Assembly: GCA_003260075.1 (NCBI GenBank)
Contig: QLIY01000110.1
Location: 146,251-210,250 of the forward strand
DNA: 64,000 nt
DNA from: Phallusia mammillata
Lineage: Eukaryota > Chordata > Ascidiacea > Phlebobranchia > Ascidiidae
Direction of reading: 5' to 3'
Shown: positions 48,101-59,294 of the stretch, piece by piece
Layout of the letters: each line of letters opens with the position of its first letter
How positions within the stretch are numbered: position 1 is the first letter of the stretch
Made by a program: the position numbers and the translations under genes
Notes under the pieces: generated by a model
Told to the model about the DNA's origin: nothing
Databases searched by the model: none
The model's input: only the letters and a program-made list of their open reading frames with translations

Positions 48101-51100
48101 ACTGGCAATTACTTAAAAAATGTTGGAATTATTTTTTTCTCTTTGACATGCAACAGTAAGACACTAAGAATGAAAGGAAAATTTAGTGGGTCAATTAGTA
48201 TATTAAAGCACTTCAAATTAAATTGCAATGTGTATAGTACTTTCCACATCTACCTCTGGAAATGCAATGTTGCACAATTGTTTTAATCTCCCAAGACAGC
48301 AAAATTTCCCATCCAGTATCCAGAGTATATATATTATTTTTCTTACACATCACACTTTTGTTTAGTCTTTGGACTTTGGAAGTTCTGGAAGCACATGGGG
48401 TTCTCTAAGCAGCTTAAGCTCCAACATGTCAACACAGAGTTCACCACAAAAGGAACTGAACAATGGAAAAGACAGCAGAAGCAGCAGCACCAGCAGTAAT
48501 GCTGCCTTGACCTCGAATTCAAGTGACATGTCCGGTCAGGTAAACAGACTGAATAAATTGGGTAATCTTATTGACATTGGAAATTACCTTGTGTACATGT
48601 GTAATTGGTGGACATAATTCATATCAAACTGTTGGCTGAAGTATGTTTTTAAGTCTATTTGCTTGTCTAGTATTTATCAAAAATAGTAGGAGACAAATTT
48701 GGTGTGGGAATGGCAAAAACTAAAAATCTACACAGCCTACAGTATGCCACTGGTTCCAAACCGGGAAAAAAAATACTTTCATTTTTACATGTGGTTTGTA
48801 ACAGTGAAATTGATAAAATACCAAATTTTAAATTATCTTTGGATGGCTTGGCATCACCTATGTAGTGTATTTGGGGGGAATGGATTTTTAAGGAAGAAAT
48901 TCGTTGAAAAAGGTTGGGAACCACTGCAGTATATGTTCCATATGCATTTATTGTATACTTTTGATTTTATAATTTGAAGGATCAAACTGAAGACACTGAT
49001 ACACAAAAAGAGAACACACCAATTAATCAAATCATGTCCTCATCTGCCCCTCTTTCCCACATCCCAGCATGGAGGCGACATTCGACACCTGTACTGGGCC
49101 AAAAACACAAGCATTTGTCGCGACACCATAGACACAAAGTACACAGGGATATAACACCTGATGAACTCAAGAAGGGAGTTTCTGAAATTGAGGTAAAGCG
49201 AGACAATGATGGTGATGAGTCCTACCAAAGTCCTGGTGCTGAAGTAGAGAGCACCTCTTCCACTTTGAATCCTTCTCAGTCAGAACAAAATGTGGATATC
49301 GCTTCTGAAACTGAACTTCGCACAGTGTAAGTTTTAGAAAACGGTTCGTAATATTGAAAAAAATTTAAGTTGATAAAGATTCAATACATAATGAAGACAT
49401 CAGTTGTATGTATGAAATAAACTGTAAGCCTTATCATACGTATATCTATGTATAAAATGTAAATATGTATATTTCACCTAAATTCCTGGGCTATGTTGGT
49501 TTTAAATTGAAAAAAAACTTTGGTTAATGTCAATTAGTGGCTATTCTAGTAGTTCTTAACCTTTTTGGTGTAGTTTCTAATACAATTTACTTCTGCACAT
49601 ACAAAATTTCTCGCCGGTCCACTGGTTGATCCTTTGCCAGAAAAACAAAAATTGAAAACATTTTCCCCAATTGATTTTTAGTTGATTTTGTAAATTTTAT
49701 GTTACCATTTGAATGGCTCAAATTGAAAAGAAATTGACTGACATTTAATGCAAAGTATGTTTTAGACCTTCCCCTACTCAGTTTGTCCTGGACGTTGAGA
49801 CCACTGTCCCCTATGACCCTATGTCACCCAGTCGCAGGCTCTTCCAACCAGATTACTCCCCTATCGAGGAGGGGCCAGATATATATGCTCGTGCCCCTTC
49901 ACCCAGTGTAGCTACCATTGATGAAAGTGAAGAATATCCTGATTCATATTTCAATGTTCCATGCACACCTATTTCACCAGGTACTAAGCCAGTGGTGCTC
50001 AAACTGTGGTCCACATAGGAACTTTTCTGTGATACCTAATTGAAGTGCGATCTAAAATTGCAACACAACTGACCCAACTCATCAGCCCTGGTTTGTGCGA
50101 AGCTTGTGTCTTTTGAAATTACTAAATATGCTGGTCAGGGCGAGAAAATGGGTTTTGGACCCATTCAAACAGGGTTTAGGATAGGTTGTACGCAGCAATA
50201 GAGAAAGAGATCATGTGGTATGCAGTCCGTATAAGATAAACCACTGTGCTAAGTTGTCTGTAAATTAACTTTGCACATGTAGTCCCTTGTGAATAGTTTT
50301 TGGTCTGATGTTTTAGTACAGTTTTGTTACATAACCACCAGGATTGTGAAATTGACTCCAACCAAAACAAAGCTTTTATGTTGCCTTTGCACAAGTCGTA
50401 GGGACTGAATTTTACATAAATGCAAGGTGGCGAATGTAAAATTAAACTGAACCTATTGTGACATCACTAAAGCGTGGAATGACAAAAATTGCAATCACAC
50501 TAGCCAAAGCTGGTTGTAATTGTAAGGCATGTTTTGTTGCCATATCGCCAGTAAATTTGTTGAAAAAACACACTGTCGTATTCAAACTTCCTTTGGGGGG
50601 GGGGTACTTTGAATCCTTCTCAGTCAGAACAAAATGTGGATATCACTTCTGAAACTGAACTTCGCGCAGTGTAAGTTTTCGAAAACGGTTCATAATATTG
50701 AAAAATTCGCAAGTTGGTAAAGATTTAATACATGATAAAGACATCAGTTGTATGTATGAAATAAACTGTAAGCCTTATCATACGTATATCTATGTATAAA
50801 TTGTAAATATATATATTTCACCTAAATTCCTGGGCTATGTTGGTTTTAAATGCAAAAAAAAACTTTGGCTAATCTCAATTAGTGGCTATTCCAGTAGTTC
50901 TTAACTTTTTTGGTGTAGTTTCTAATACAATTTACTTCTGCACATACAAAATTTCTCGCCGGTTAAGAACCACTGGTTTATCCTTTGCCAGAAAAACAAA
51001 AATTGAAAACATTTTCCCCAATTGATTTTTAGTTGATTTTGTAAATTTTATGTTACCATTTGAATGGCTCAAATTTAAAAGAAATTGACTGACATTTAAT

Positions 51101-52691
51101 GCAAAGTATGTTTTAGGCCTTCCCCTACTCAGTTTGTCCTGGACGTTGAGACCGCTGTCCCCTATGACCCTATGTCACCCAGTCGCAGGCTCTTCCAACC
51201 AGATTACTCCCCTATCGAGGAGGGGCCAGATATATATGCTCGTGCCCCTTCACCCAGTGTAGCTACCATTGATGAAAGTGAAGAATATCCTGATTCATAT
51301 TTCAATGTTCCATGCACACCTATTTCACCAGGTACTAAGTTGTCTGCAAATGAATTTTGAACATGTAGGACCTTGTGAGTAGTTTTTGGTCTTAAAGTTT
51401 TAGCACAGTTTTGTTACATAACAACCGGTATTGTGGAATAGGTTATAAATTCCTGGACTCAAACCAAAACAAAGCCTTTATGTTGCCCATGCACGATTTG
51501 TTGCTGGTTTGTAAACAAAGTTGGCCAAAAGTCAGTTATAGGCGCTGAGTTTTGCAAAGATGCAAGGTGGTAATTAGAAAATTAAACTGAACTTATTGTG
51601 AAGTCACTAAAGCGAGGAACGACAAAAATCACTATCACTTAACCATTTATTAGAACACATTGACATTGTTTGCAATAATGGTCATTGATTTCCTGAAACA
51701 ATTTGTGTGTGTTTGATGTCATAAACAAGGCACTAGCCAAAAGGAGGTTGCAATTGTAAGGCATGTTTTGTTGCTATATTGCCAGTAAATTTGTTGAAAA
51801 AACACACTGTCGTATTCAAACTTCCTTTAGTCACTGTTGATTTAGTTCAAAATGGTTTGACAATTTTAGGCAGTTCCTGAATAACTGCCATATACAAAGA
51901 CATAGCACTGTGGGAAATCCTCTTATCAAATCAAACATTAAATTTGCCCATTGTAACCATTCAGAAATTAGGAAGTCATTGTGAAACCACATTTTATGCA
52001 TTTTGACAAAACTTTCCGCATCGTGCAGACGAATGCGTGTACTGAACATGGTTGTTCTATTTATGTCACAAATCATGACTAGCCTTTGGTGCCGGGGGGG
52101 GGGCAATTAGGAAGTCATTGTGAAGCCACATTTTTTTGCATTTTGACAAAATTTTCCGCATCGTGCAGATGAATGCGTACACTGGACATGGTTGTTCTAT
52201 TTATGTCACAAATCATGACTAGCCTTTGGTGCCGATAGTCACATGTACCGGCATATAAACTGCTGCCAATATTACTGGAATTGTAGGAAAGCATGGAAAT
52301 AAATAAATTATGTACCAGTGCAGTTTTTATGTAAACTTTCAGATGTCCAATATTAAACTGCAAGATTTTCTAATTTATCAAACTTTTCTCTTGTATTTGA
52401 ATTTGTCTAGGCAACAGTTTATTATGTGGGGTTGGATGGTCATCAGAACATCCCTATCCCGGTCGTCACAGTAAAGATGATGACACAACTTCGCCCATCA
52501 CCTCTCCACCTGTTTCTAGCACTGACGCATCATCTGTACAAACAGATGGGAAACTCAAGTTGGCTATGTAAGTGGTGTACCCAACAGTTTTTAGTTAGTG
52601 CAGCAGACAGACTAATTTATTTTATGATTTATGACTTTTGACAGCTTCTCCACTGAGCCTGTGTAGCTCAGTTGGTAGAGCGCGAGTCCCA

Positions 52692-52787
<96 letters not shown>

Positions 52788-53417
52788 CTGATTCGGTCCA
52801 TGGCTTTTAATAGGCCTGGCACACTATGATTTATCAATAAGTATGCCACGATCGCTGGTCTGCATTGACGCTTCAGGACTGATGCTAGTAAAATATATTT
52901 ACTTTAGCATTCTTAGATCGTGTTCTGGAACAGTGCTTTTCAAGTTAGTTTGTTTTTTTCAGAGTACACCGTATGCAATTTTTCAACAACTTTGTATGTT
53001 TTATCCATAGGATTTTTTAATTGAATACAGAAAGTAATAAAGCAACCAATTATTGCTTGGTCAATTGATTATATTATTCTTTCACTGAGCACAGGAAATT
53101 TAGCAAAGAGAGTGTAAAAATCATAAAGAGTTATTTAATGGCAAGCTTGTTGCTGCTATGTTGACTCTTTCTTAAAGCCTTGCATGTATAGCCAAGGCCC
53201 CAAACATTCCATTTACATTTTGTACAAAATTTTATACCATAGATTATGAATACCACTCTTTTAATGCAGACATCGAGAAGGCTATTTACAAAAGAAAGGA
53301 GAAACTTTGTTGTTTTGGAGAACACGGTGGTTTGTGTTGAATGCTGAAACCCTAACATATTACAAAGGTATCTTATTATGGGTCCCCTTCCCTGAAGGGG
53401 ACACATATTGTTTTTGT

Positions 53418-53473
<56 letters not shown>

Positions 53474-56400
53474 GTTGATCTGCTTAAATAACTTTGATAT
53501 AGACACAATTTCCTCATAATTTACACACAAAAATTGCAGATAAAAACATGGAAGAGCGACTGGGCAAAATCCTATTGAGTCATGTGACTGCAATAAAAGA
53601 TAATGAAGTCAAGAAGAATAAAAGCATAAGGTATCACTCATTTTGTTATATATATTATAGATTTTGATCAGTTACAAGAGTAGTTCTCAAACTGTGCAGC
53701 GCGGCGCCCTGATGCGTCGTTTCAATTTTCTAAGGGCGTCACAGAATAGTTCAGTTTTGGGGCTTTTGTTGTTGTATCGATAAACACAACTTTAATAATT
53801 AATAAGTTTCCTTGTTTACTTTTATTTGCAAGTCCAGAAAACTTTTCCAGGGTCGGCGCAATAAAAAAAGTTTGAGAACCGCTGGGTTACACACTTGGTT
53901 CACTAGCGGCTAGATTTTTGTAAGAACTATCTATGCTGAACAGGCGTTTTCGTCCACCAGGTTGCATATTTAACAAAAATGTCGTTCAACTGGTGTTAAT
54001 GTTAAACAAAAATACTAGTTGTTTCTATCCATAACTTGTATTTTCGCCGACGTTTCGTCCACCAGAACGGTAGGACTTCTTCAGAGCAATGAATGACGAA
54101 TGCAAGCAACAAGCGAAAGGCGCAAGAACAGCGTGATACCATGAAAAATAATTATATTATAACAAAGGCCATCCGAAAAGAGTAGCGTCCGTTGCCAAAC
54201 GATGAAGCGGCACTAATGTCCGAAATTTGATGGATTGGTCGGGCGTCTTGGGTGGATTCCTTTTCAAACCGTTGGTACATCGAGCTGTCCCCTAGGAGCG
54301 ATTGAGCCTAAGTTCGTAATGTAGTCTATCCAAATCTGATGTGGCCATATTCTTTTTTGATGGTACCGATATCGACTGCCTTGATATACCTTCTGACCAC
54401 TGATAGACTCGCTTCATTATAATCTCTTCTGATAATAGAAAATGCCGGACGCTACTCTTTTTGGATGGCCTTTGTTATAATATAAGTATTTTTCATGGTA
54501 TCACGCTGTTCTTGCGCCGTTCGCTTGTTGCTTGCATTCGTCATTCATTGATCTGAAGAAGTCCTACCGTTCTGGTGGACGAAACGTCAGCGAAAATACA
54601 AGTTATGGATAGAAACAACTAGTATTTTTGTTTAACATTAACACCAGAACTATCTATATTCTGATATTGCATAGGATTTAACTGAGCTTTTGACAATTGT
54701 TGTGACACTTAATTTATGACACTATGTTTATGTTTATTAAAACACAATGTATCCCAATGTTTATGTCTTGCAATATAAAATTCACTGCAAAAAATGTGCC
54801 TATTACAAACCTTTTCTAAACCACTTTTCATTACCATATTCAACATTTTGTGTTTAAGCACTAAATATATGCAATGCTTAGTCATGGTGGATACTTTGCC
54901 ACATAGATTTTTTACATAACTTTAATATTTTGCACTCATATCAGCCCAGTAGTTGTGTAGCACTATATGATGCAGATGATTTTCTTATTTCAATTCATTT
55001 TTTTGTATTTCAACAGTTTGTTAATGCAAGATGGAGTACAACATCAAATTGCAGCCGAAAGTCTAAAACTTATCTTGGATTGGGCAAAGGATCTGAAGAA
55101 AGTTATTGAAATTGCTTCTAAAGAAGGAGAGGAATACAAACCTGCAAGACACAACACAATAGGAAGTGATTTTGAAGTCATTGAAAACAGTGGCACCTCT
55201 GGTAAGAAGCATCATGCATTTGGACTTTGATCATCCAAAAATGGACTTTGCTGCATTCCCAAGCTTATATATCTTTTTTAATCCCTTTTCATGCATAAAG
55301 ATAAATGTTTGAGTTATGTTTTAAAAATTCTGATGTCTTTTTGATATTTTTAAATAGTTTATTTCCACTTTTCAGTAGAGTAGTGTTTTTTTAATCTTCT
55401 TTTAACTATGGCACTCTTTTTATACTGAACAAATTTTAGGCACCTCACCAACTCACCAACCAAAAGTGTTATGTAAAGACACACTAAATGACTAAAGCAC
55501 ATAATTGCAATAATTTCGATCAGCAATGAATAAGGGAAAACAAAATCGAGATGAAAGTGAAAAAAGAAAATATTTAGCAACCAAACATGAACTGGTCGCA
55601 ACTGAGGCCATGTATAGACAGGAGTAATTAAGCCATGGAATATGTTTCCCTTTGCAATCATACAGTGCTTAACTGCAACTGTCAGGCTCCAACTATATCA
55701 TTCAAAATTTTAAATTAAGTGATTGAGTCGGATGGAGACAACCTTAATATTGTCGTGAGGCACCACAGAAAGCAAAAAAATCCTTAAGGGACTTCGGAAA
55801 GCTACAAAACTCTCCTGAAATCAGAAATGTTTGTGACGTCACAATCAATCGAGTGCGTTCGTCCGAGCATCGAGTATTAACATGAGATGCTCGGTGTTCG
55901 ACCAAACAGAACATTTGCATTTTTGGCCCATTCCTAAATGATAGGCAAAAAATTTTTCCTTTGCTCTCCTTTGCTCTAAATGATTATTTTTCATTTTCAG
56001 ACCGTTTCCTTGGTGATGATGTGAGCGGGAGTTGGCACGGCTCCATGATGCATCACATGACCAGAATAGCTAATGAGCAGGGACTGGACACCCAAAATTA
56101 CCAGTGTGCTGACTGTGCCTCACCAATCGGTAAAAAACATATCTCATGCAAAAACTATGTGATCAGTTGATTCTAGTTTGATCCCAGATATTTTGGCCTT
56201 TTCTTTTGTTTATTGCTCCACATATGTGTACTTGGCTAAAAGCGGTAAAATATACATATGTGTACTTATGGCTAAAAGCGAAAAAATATTTGTATACTCT
56301 TGAACTTTGTCTACTTCTGCAACGCTACCTTATTCACTTGTGGGCCAAAGATAGCATGCAATTAATAGCTTCCTATTGTAATTAAGTGGCAACTCAGTAA

Positions 56401-59294
56401 CTAGGGGGGGGGGACATTTGTATACTCTTGAACTTTGTCTAGCTCTGCAACGCTACCTTATTCACTTGTGGGCCAAAGTTAGTATGCAATTAATAGCTTC
56501 CTATTGTAATTAAGTGGCAACTCAGTAACTAGAATAACAGGCAAACGAATTCTTTGACCATTTGCTTTAAAAGAGATTTTTACAGGACAAAATACTATCA
56601 TTTTCTTATTTGCAGGTATAATATATGGAGCGCCCCGTCTGTGTACTTTCACTGGCCAGTATTACTGCCCGCAATGTCACTTAAATGAGGGGGGGGGGGA
56701 TCGACCCATCCCTACAAAATACTATCATTTTCTTATTTGCAGGTATAATATATGGAACGCCCCGTCTATGTACTTTCACTGGCCAGTATTACTGCCCGCA
56801 ATGTCACTTAAATGAGGAACACGCCATTCCAGCTCGTATGCTGCACAACTGGGATTTCAGAAAACACAGAGTTTCAAAACGGTAGGTGGCGCTATAGAGT
56901 TAAAATTCTGTGCATTTTTTTAACTGTGCAAACAAATTGTCTAAAGAGCAAATCTCTATTATTTAGTGTTGAAAATTGTGGTTGGGCATTAAGCATGAAT
57001 TACATTAAGCCTCGGTTACATCTTGCCTAAATTCAGACGAAACTGTAGGTACAAATGATTTGTTATGCGGTAAGGCTAAATCGAAATCGGTTAATCTGGA
57101 TCTTCTCCAAATCCGGTATTTTTTTCTGGGTGAAACGGGTCTGGATTAACCAGGTTTACTGTAACCAGGTCATCAAAGAGATATCAGAAGTAACCTATTT
57201 GTCTCATTTCGGCCTTATTGTCCAATCTTTAGTTGTTTATACATTTTTATCCATTTTGTTTCAACTTATAGATCAAAGAGGTTTCTTTCCCAAATCTGGA
57301 GAGATCCATGCATTGAGATGGACAAAGCGAATCCGGCCGCTTACAAGTTTCTAGCGCAAATGAAACAATTACTACCACTTCGACAAAAACTATCCAGTCT
57401 TCAACCCTATCTTCTGACATGTAGAAAACTAACACACACTCAGCGAAACAGCAAGTACGCATGGCTTTGTAACTATAAATAATTTCGATTTGTTCAGTTT
57501 TCAAATCAATGGTCTACGGTTTCGCTTATAGACTAAAACTTCAAAACCCTTTTAAGTCTGTATAGATATAAGCATTTTGTAACAAAGAGCTACGTGACAA
57601 AATTTTGCACTCTAGTTCGTCCGTGTTCGAGTATATTTGTGGTTGTAAGTGTGCCCGAACCCGAAAGTACACGCCTAAAGCTAGACCTGAGCCTGAAAGT
57701 TTTGTAATACAAGGCTCAAACTTTGTTGATTGTGATACAAATAAAGGCTAGTATACAGTCAGGCCCAATTCAAGCCCGTTTTATACCGAAGTTGTGTTAA
57801 TGTAAGAACTCACATCAGACAAAATTTGCAAATTACCGGTAGGTGAGCGTTTTGCGAATTAGTAAAAGGAAATTGTGTGAAAATGGGGGGGGGGTTCAAA
57901 CTTTGTTGATTGTGATACAAATAAAGGCTAGTGTACAGTCAGGCCCAATTTAAGCCCGTTTTATACCAAAGTTGTGTTAATGTAAGAACTCACATCAGAC
58001 AAAATTTGCAAATTGTCGGTAGGTGAGCGTTTTGCGAATTAGTAAAAGGAAATTGTGTGAAAATTCTGACGCTTATGGCTATTGGAATTGGTATGTGGAT
58101 AATAAAAGTAAAAATAAATCCAACGTATAAACTTATTTCCTGATTTACGCATAGTTCTTAACCCTAGCCCAGTCTCACTGTTAGTTTAAATAACTGTGCT
58201 CATTACGCCATCTATCGGTATTTAGCAAACTTTGTCTGTTTTGAGTTCTTACGTTAGTAGCTGTACCGTTATGTCCAAACGTAAAAGCCTGGCCCGACTT
58301 ACAACTATTTTCTGGATAGGTTACAGGGCAACAGTTATATGATGGACAACCCTCACATATACTCTGCTTACGACCTGCAACGTGCGCAGTCATCTGATCT
58401 TTGTGACATCATAGAGAAGATTGTGTCGTTTGGCGTTGATCACGTACGCTCGTGTCCACTCTGCTCCGCTAAAGGCTTCTTGTGCGAAATTTGCAAAAAA
58501 GATGAAGTGAGTGTTTCGTCTAAATATAGAGTTGAACATATTTATGGACTGTTTTGTTTTTTCAGGTTATATTTGCATTTGACACTGACACCACGACACA
58601 ATGCGAAGAATGCAAAGGAGTTTACCACAGGGTGGGTAGAAATGCATTAATTACCATTCTTTCTGCGCAAAAGTTTACTTTTTCCAAAGTCAAAACATCT
58701 GCCACGAAATATGAATGTAGAAATACCTGTAGAAATATATGCCAAAAACGTATTGCATCCTTGTGCATTTTTCTGGTGTTAGTCATTAGGAGTATGCCAA
58801 TGCAGACCAATGTTTTCTATGAATCGGAATAGTGAAGTTATTATGGGTCCCCTTTCCTACTTGCAGAAACATACAAAGGTCATTATAAAAACAAGTGGAG
58901 GTAATATATAAATGTTTTTTGTGCTAAGCCACCCTTCTAGTTGAATATTAGATACACAAAGAAACTACTAAAGAGACTACTGCAGTGTATTTTGTTTGCA
59001 AACGGGACTGCAGCCGCCGAAAAAACATCCTTTCAAATGCATTACCATCCGTTCCTGATGTTACTTTATTTTGTATTTGTTAAATGTCAACAAAGCAGTG
59101 AGTTGAGGGGTTAGGACTTTGCTTATTGAGGTGTCAGTGTGCACAAAGTATTCAACCTATTTTCATACCTTAAGGAATGTTTGGTTGACCCTGACCTCTG
59201 TCCAAAATGTGAGAGGAGAAATGCTCGCTTCAGGAAACAGGAGGAAGAACTGATGGAGGACGCTTCTGATGATGAAGATGACCGCTCCATGTGA
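42171..59294 (+). CDS. PLEKHM1: PLEKHM1: RUN, PH and Rubicon-homology adaptor
   Basis: 21 exons, 1043 aa (human 1056). Exons: 42171-42218, 42371-42508, 42705-42803, 42878-43054, 43398-43534, 43789-44016, 44562-44626, 46446-46609, 48366-48539, 48980-49326, 49766-49980, 52411-52567, 53270-53367, 53540-53630, 55017-55201, 56001-56129, 56743-56881, 57272-57454, 58335-58506, 58566-58631, 59175-59294. The N-terminal RUN domain (about 20-180) shows ICRAWLRLALNDSALSSYL-like helices and the LFRDSEQADIFLRYLQGAE end. A long Ser-rich linker follows, then a PH domain (EGYLQKKGETLLFWRTRWFV). The C-terminal cysteine-rich Rubicon-homology zinc domain has YQCADCASPIG, YYCPQCH, CPLCSAKGFLCEICKK and CEECKGVYHRECL. 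The family links Rab7 and Arl8 membranes with HOPS and LC3 in endolysosome and autophagosome fusion. SYFNV in exon 11 resembles an LC3-interacting motif. PLEKHM3 is a possible alternative name. Several exons are duplicated at G-run seams. Confidence 0.92.
44135..44240 (+). other. hammerhead-like fold motif, copy 2
   Basis: CTCTTCTGGCAAATGTAATT at the left pairs with AATTACATTTGCCAGAAGAG at the right. Inside are TTCTGACGTA, CTGATGA, a GAC/GTC hairpin and GAAACGTCGGAA. TTCTGACGT can pair with ACGTCGGAA as a stem III with a UA cleavage step. One extra A precedes the hairpin and almost no stem I is left, so this is hammerhead-like rather than a proven ribozyme. It is probably part of a short interspersed element. 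Confidence 0.4.
45499..45731. repeat. seam duplication in PLEKHM1 intron 7
   Basis: About 112 bp (TATCAACCACAAAAATGTTTG onward) is repeated around a 10-base G run (45610-45619). Confidence 0.88.
45800..45971. mobile_element. hAT MITE truncated by a G run
   Basis: Same family as 12347-12526 (CAGGGGCGGGATTCAATTTT onward). The sequence stops at GTGAACCGGCCGA and is replaced by a 10-base G run. The expected right end GAATCCCACCACTG is missing, so this run hides real missing sequence. Confidence 0.8.
45982..46360. mobile_element. pogo/Tigger-like MITE with seam duplication
   Basis: GCTTTGATGATCATTTACC plus the MITE left part (CAGTAAACCTTGGTTAAAT) occurs at 45982-46126 and again at 46140. A 13-base G run (46127-46139) lies between. 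The second copy continues to the right terminus GATTAACTGAGATTTACTG. Confidence 0.8.
46688..47251. mobile_element. hAT-type MITE (TAGTGATGGGACGA family) with 8-bp TSD
   Basis: TAGTGATGGGACGATACC at the left and CTCGTCCCATCACTA at the right, flanked by the perfect 8-bp repeat GTGTTTTC (46680-46687, 47252-47259). The left part, with flank AACCAAAGGTTGTCATTCAG, is duplicated at a 10-base G run (46800-46809), so the real element is about 150 bp shorter. Internal GATACCGAGTACGAG repeats. Confidence 0.85.
47462..48350. other. PLEKHM1 intron 8, repeat remnants only
   Basis: GCAGGGGTGTGCAACC at 47472 is a hAT-style end. No exon or other feature is recognised until exon 9 at 48366. Confidence 0.4.
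49260..51836. repeat. 1.33-kb seam duplication covering PLEKHM1 exon 11
   Basis: Sequence from the end of exon 10 (ACTTTGAATCCTTCTCAGTC) to GTATTCAAACTTCCTTT occurs at 49260-50594 and 50606-51834. A 10-base G run (50595-50604) lies between. Both copies hold an intact 215-nt exon 11 (49766-49980, 51117-51331) encoding the same protein except one silent-type boundary change. The copies differ by many substitutions and indels, and by repeat content after the exon. It is the largest seam duplication in the window. Confidence 0.92.
51540..51800. repeat. repeat copy with empty site for the 14.7-kb foldback element
   Basis: GGCGCTGAGTTTTGCAAAGA through GCCAGTAAATTTGTTGAAAA is homologous to 14476-14729 plus 15266-15420. 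At the insertion point it reads TTAACCATTTATTAGAACAC with a single target copy. A shorter copy is at 50390-50590. Confidence 0.7.
51961..52234. repeat. seam duplication in PLEKHM1 intron 11
   Basis: About 133 bp (TTAGGAAGTCATTGTGAA onward) is repeated around a 10-base G run (52094-52103); the first copy ends flush at TTTGGTGCC. Confidence 0.88.
52657..52920 (+). mobile_element. tRNA-derived SINE split by a 94-base G run
   Basis: GCCTGTGTAGCTCAGTTGGT with GCGAGTCCCAGA at the left, SINE body GGTCTGCATTGACGCTTCAG at the right. The B-box region is missing and replaced by 94 G (52694-52787). Consistent with an unresolved repeat-induced gap in PLEKHM1 intron 12. Confidence 0.8.
53418..53472. other. 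55-base G homopolymer, probable encoded gap
   Basis: G run in PLEKHM1 intron 13, between the two exons that split the PH domain. No clear duplicate across it. Confidence 0.55.
53676..53885. mobile_element. hAT-like MITE
   Basis: AGTAGTTCTCAAACTGTGC to AAAGTTTGAGAACCGCTGG, with near-matching flanks GTTACAAG and GTTACACA (6 of 8). Confidence 0.7.
53933..54645. mobile_element. long inverted-repeat element with 12-bp direct flanks
   Basis: Arms of about 200 bp: 53990-54194 starts CTGGTGTTAATGTTAAACAA, and 54440-54647 ends with its reverse complement. Each arm carries GAAGAAGTCC ... GGACGAAACGTC in mirrored orientation. AGAACTATCTAT occurs at 53921-53932 and 54646-54657, a candidate 12-bp target duplication. 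No coding capacity. Confidence 0.75.
56289..56532. repeat. seam duplication in PLEKHM1 intron 16
   Basis: About 115 bp (TTTGTATACTCTTGAACTTT onward) is repeated around a 10-base G run (56404-56413). The third copy at 62908-63027 is unduplicated and continues straight through, giving the expected continuous sequence. Confidence 0.92.
56585..56818. repeat. seam duplication covering part of PLEKHM1 exon 17
   Basis: ACAAAATACTATCATTTTC through exon 17 to CACTTAAATGAG is repeated around an 11-base G run (56689-56699). The first exon copy (56615-56688) has no 3' end; the second (56743-56881) is complete. Confidence 0.92.
56998..57162. mobile_element. pogo/Tigger-like MITE
   Basis: ACATTAAGCCTCGGTTACATC to GGATTAACCAGGTTTACTGT in PLEKHM1 intron 17. 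The 62.7-64 kb copy of this region lacks it, so it is polymorphic between the two copies. Confidence 0.75.
57716..58066. repeat. seam duplication in PLEKHM1 intron 18
   Basis: About 170 bp (TCAAACTTTGTTGATTGTG onward) is repeated around a 10-base G run (57885-57894) with a few substitutions (CTAGTATACAG against CTAGTGTACAG). Confidence 0.88.
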
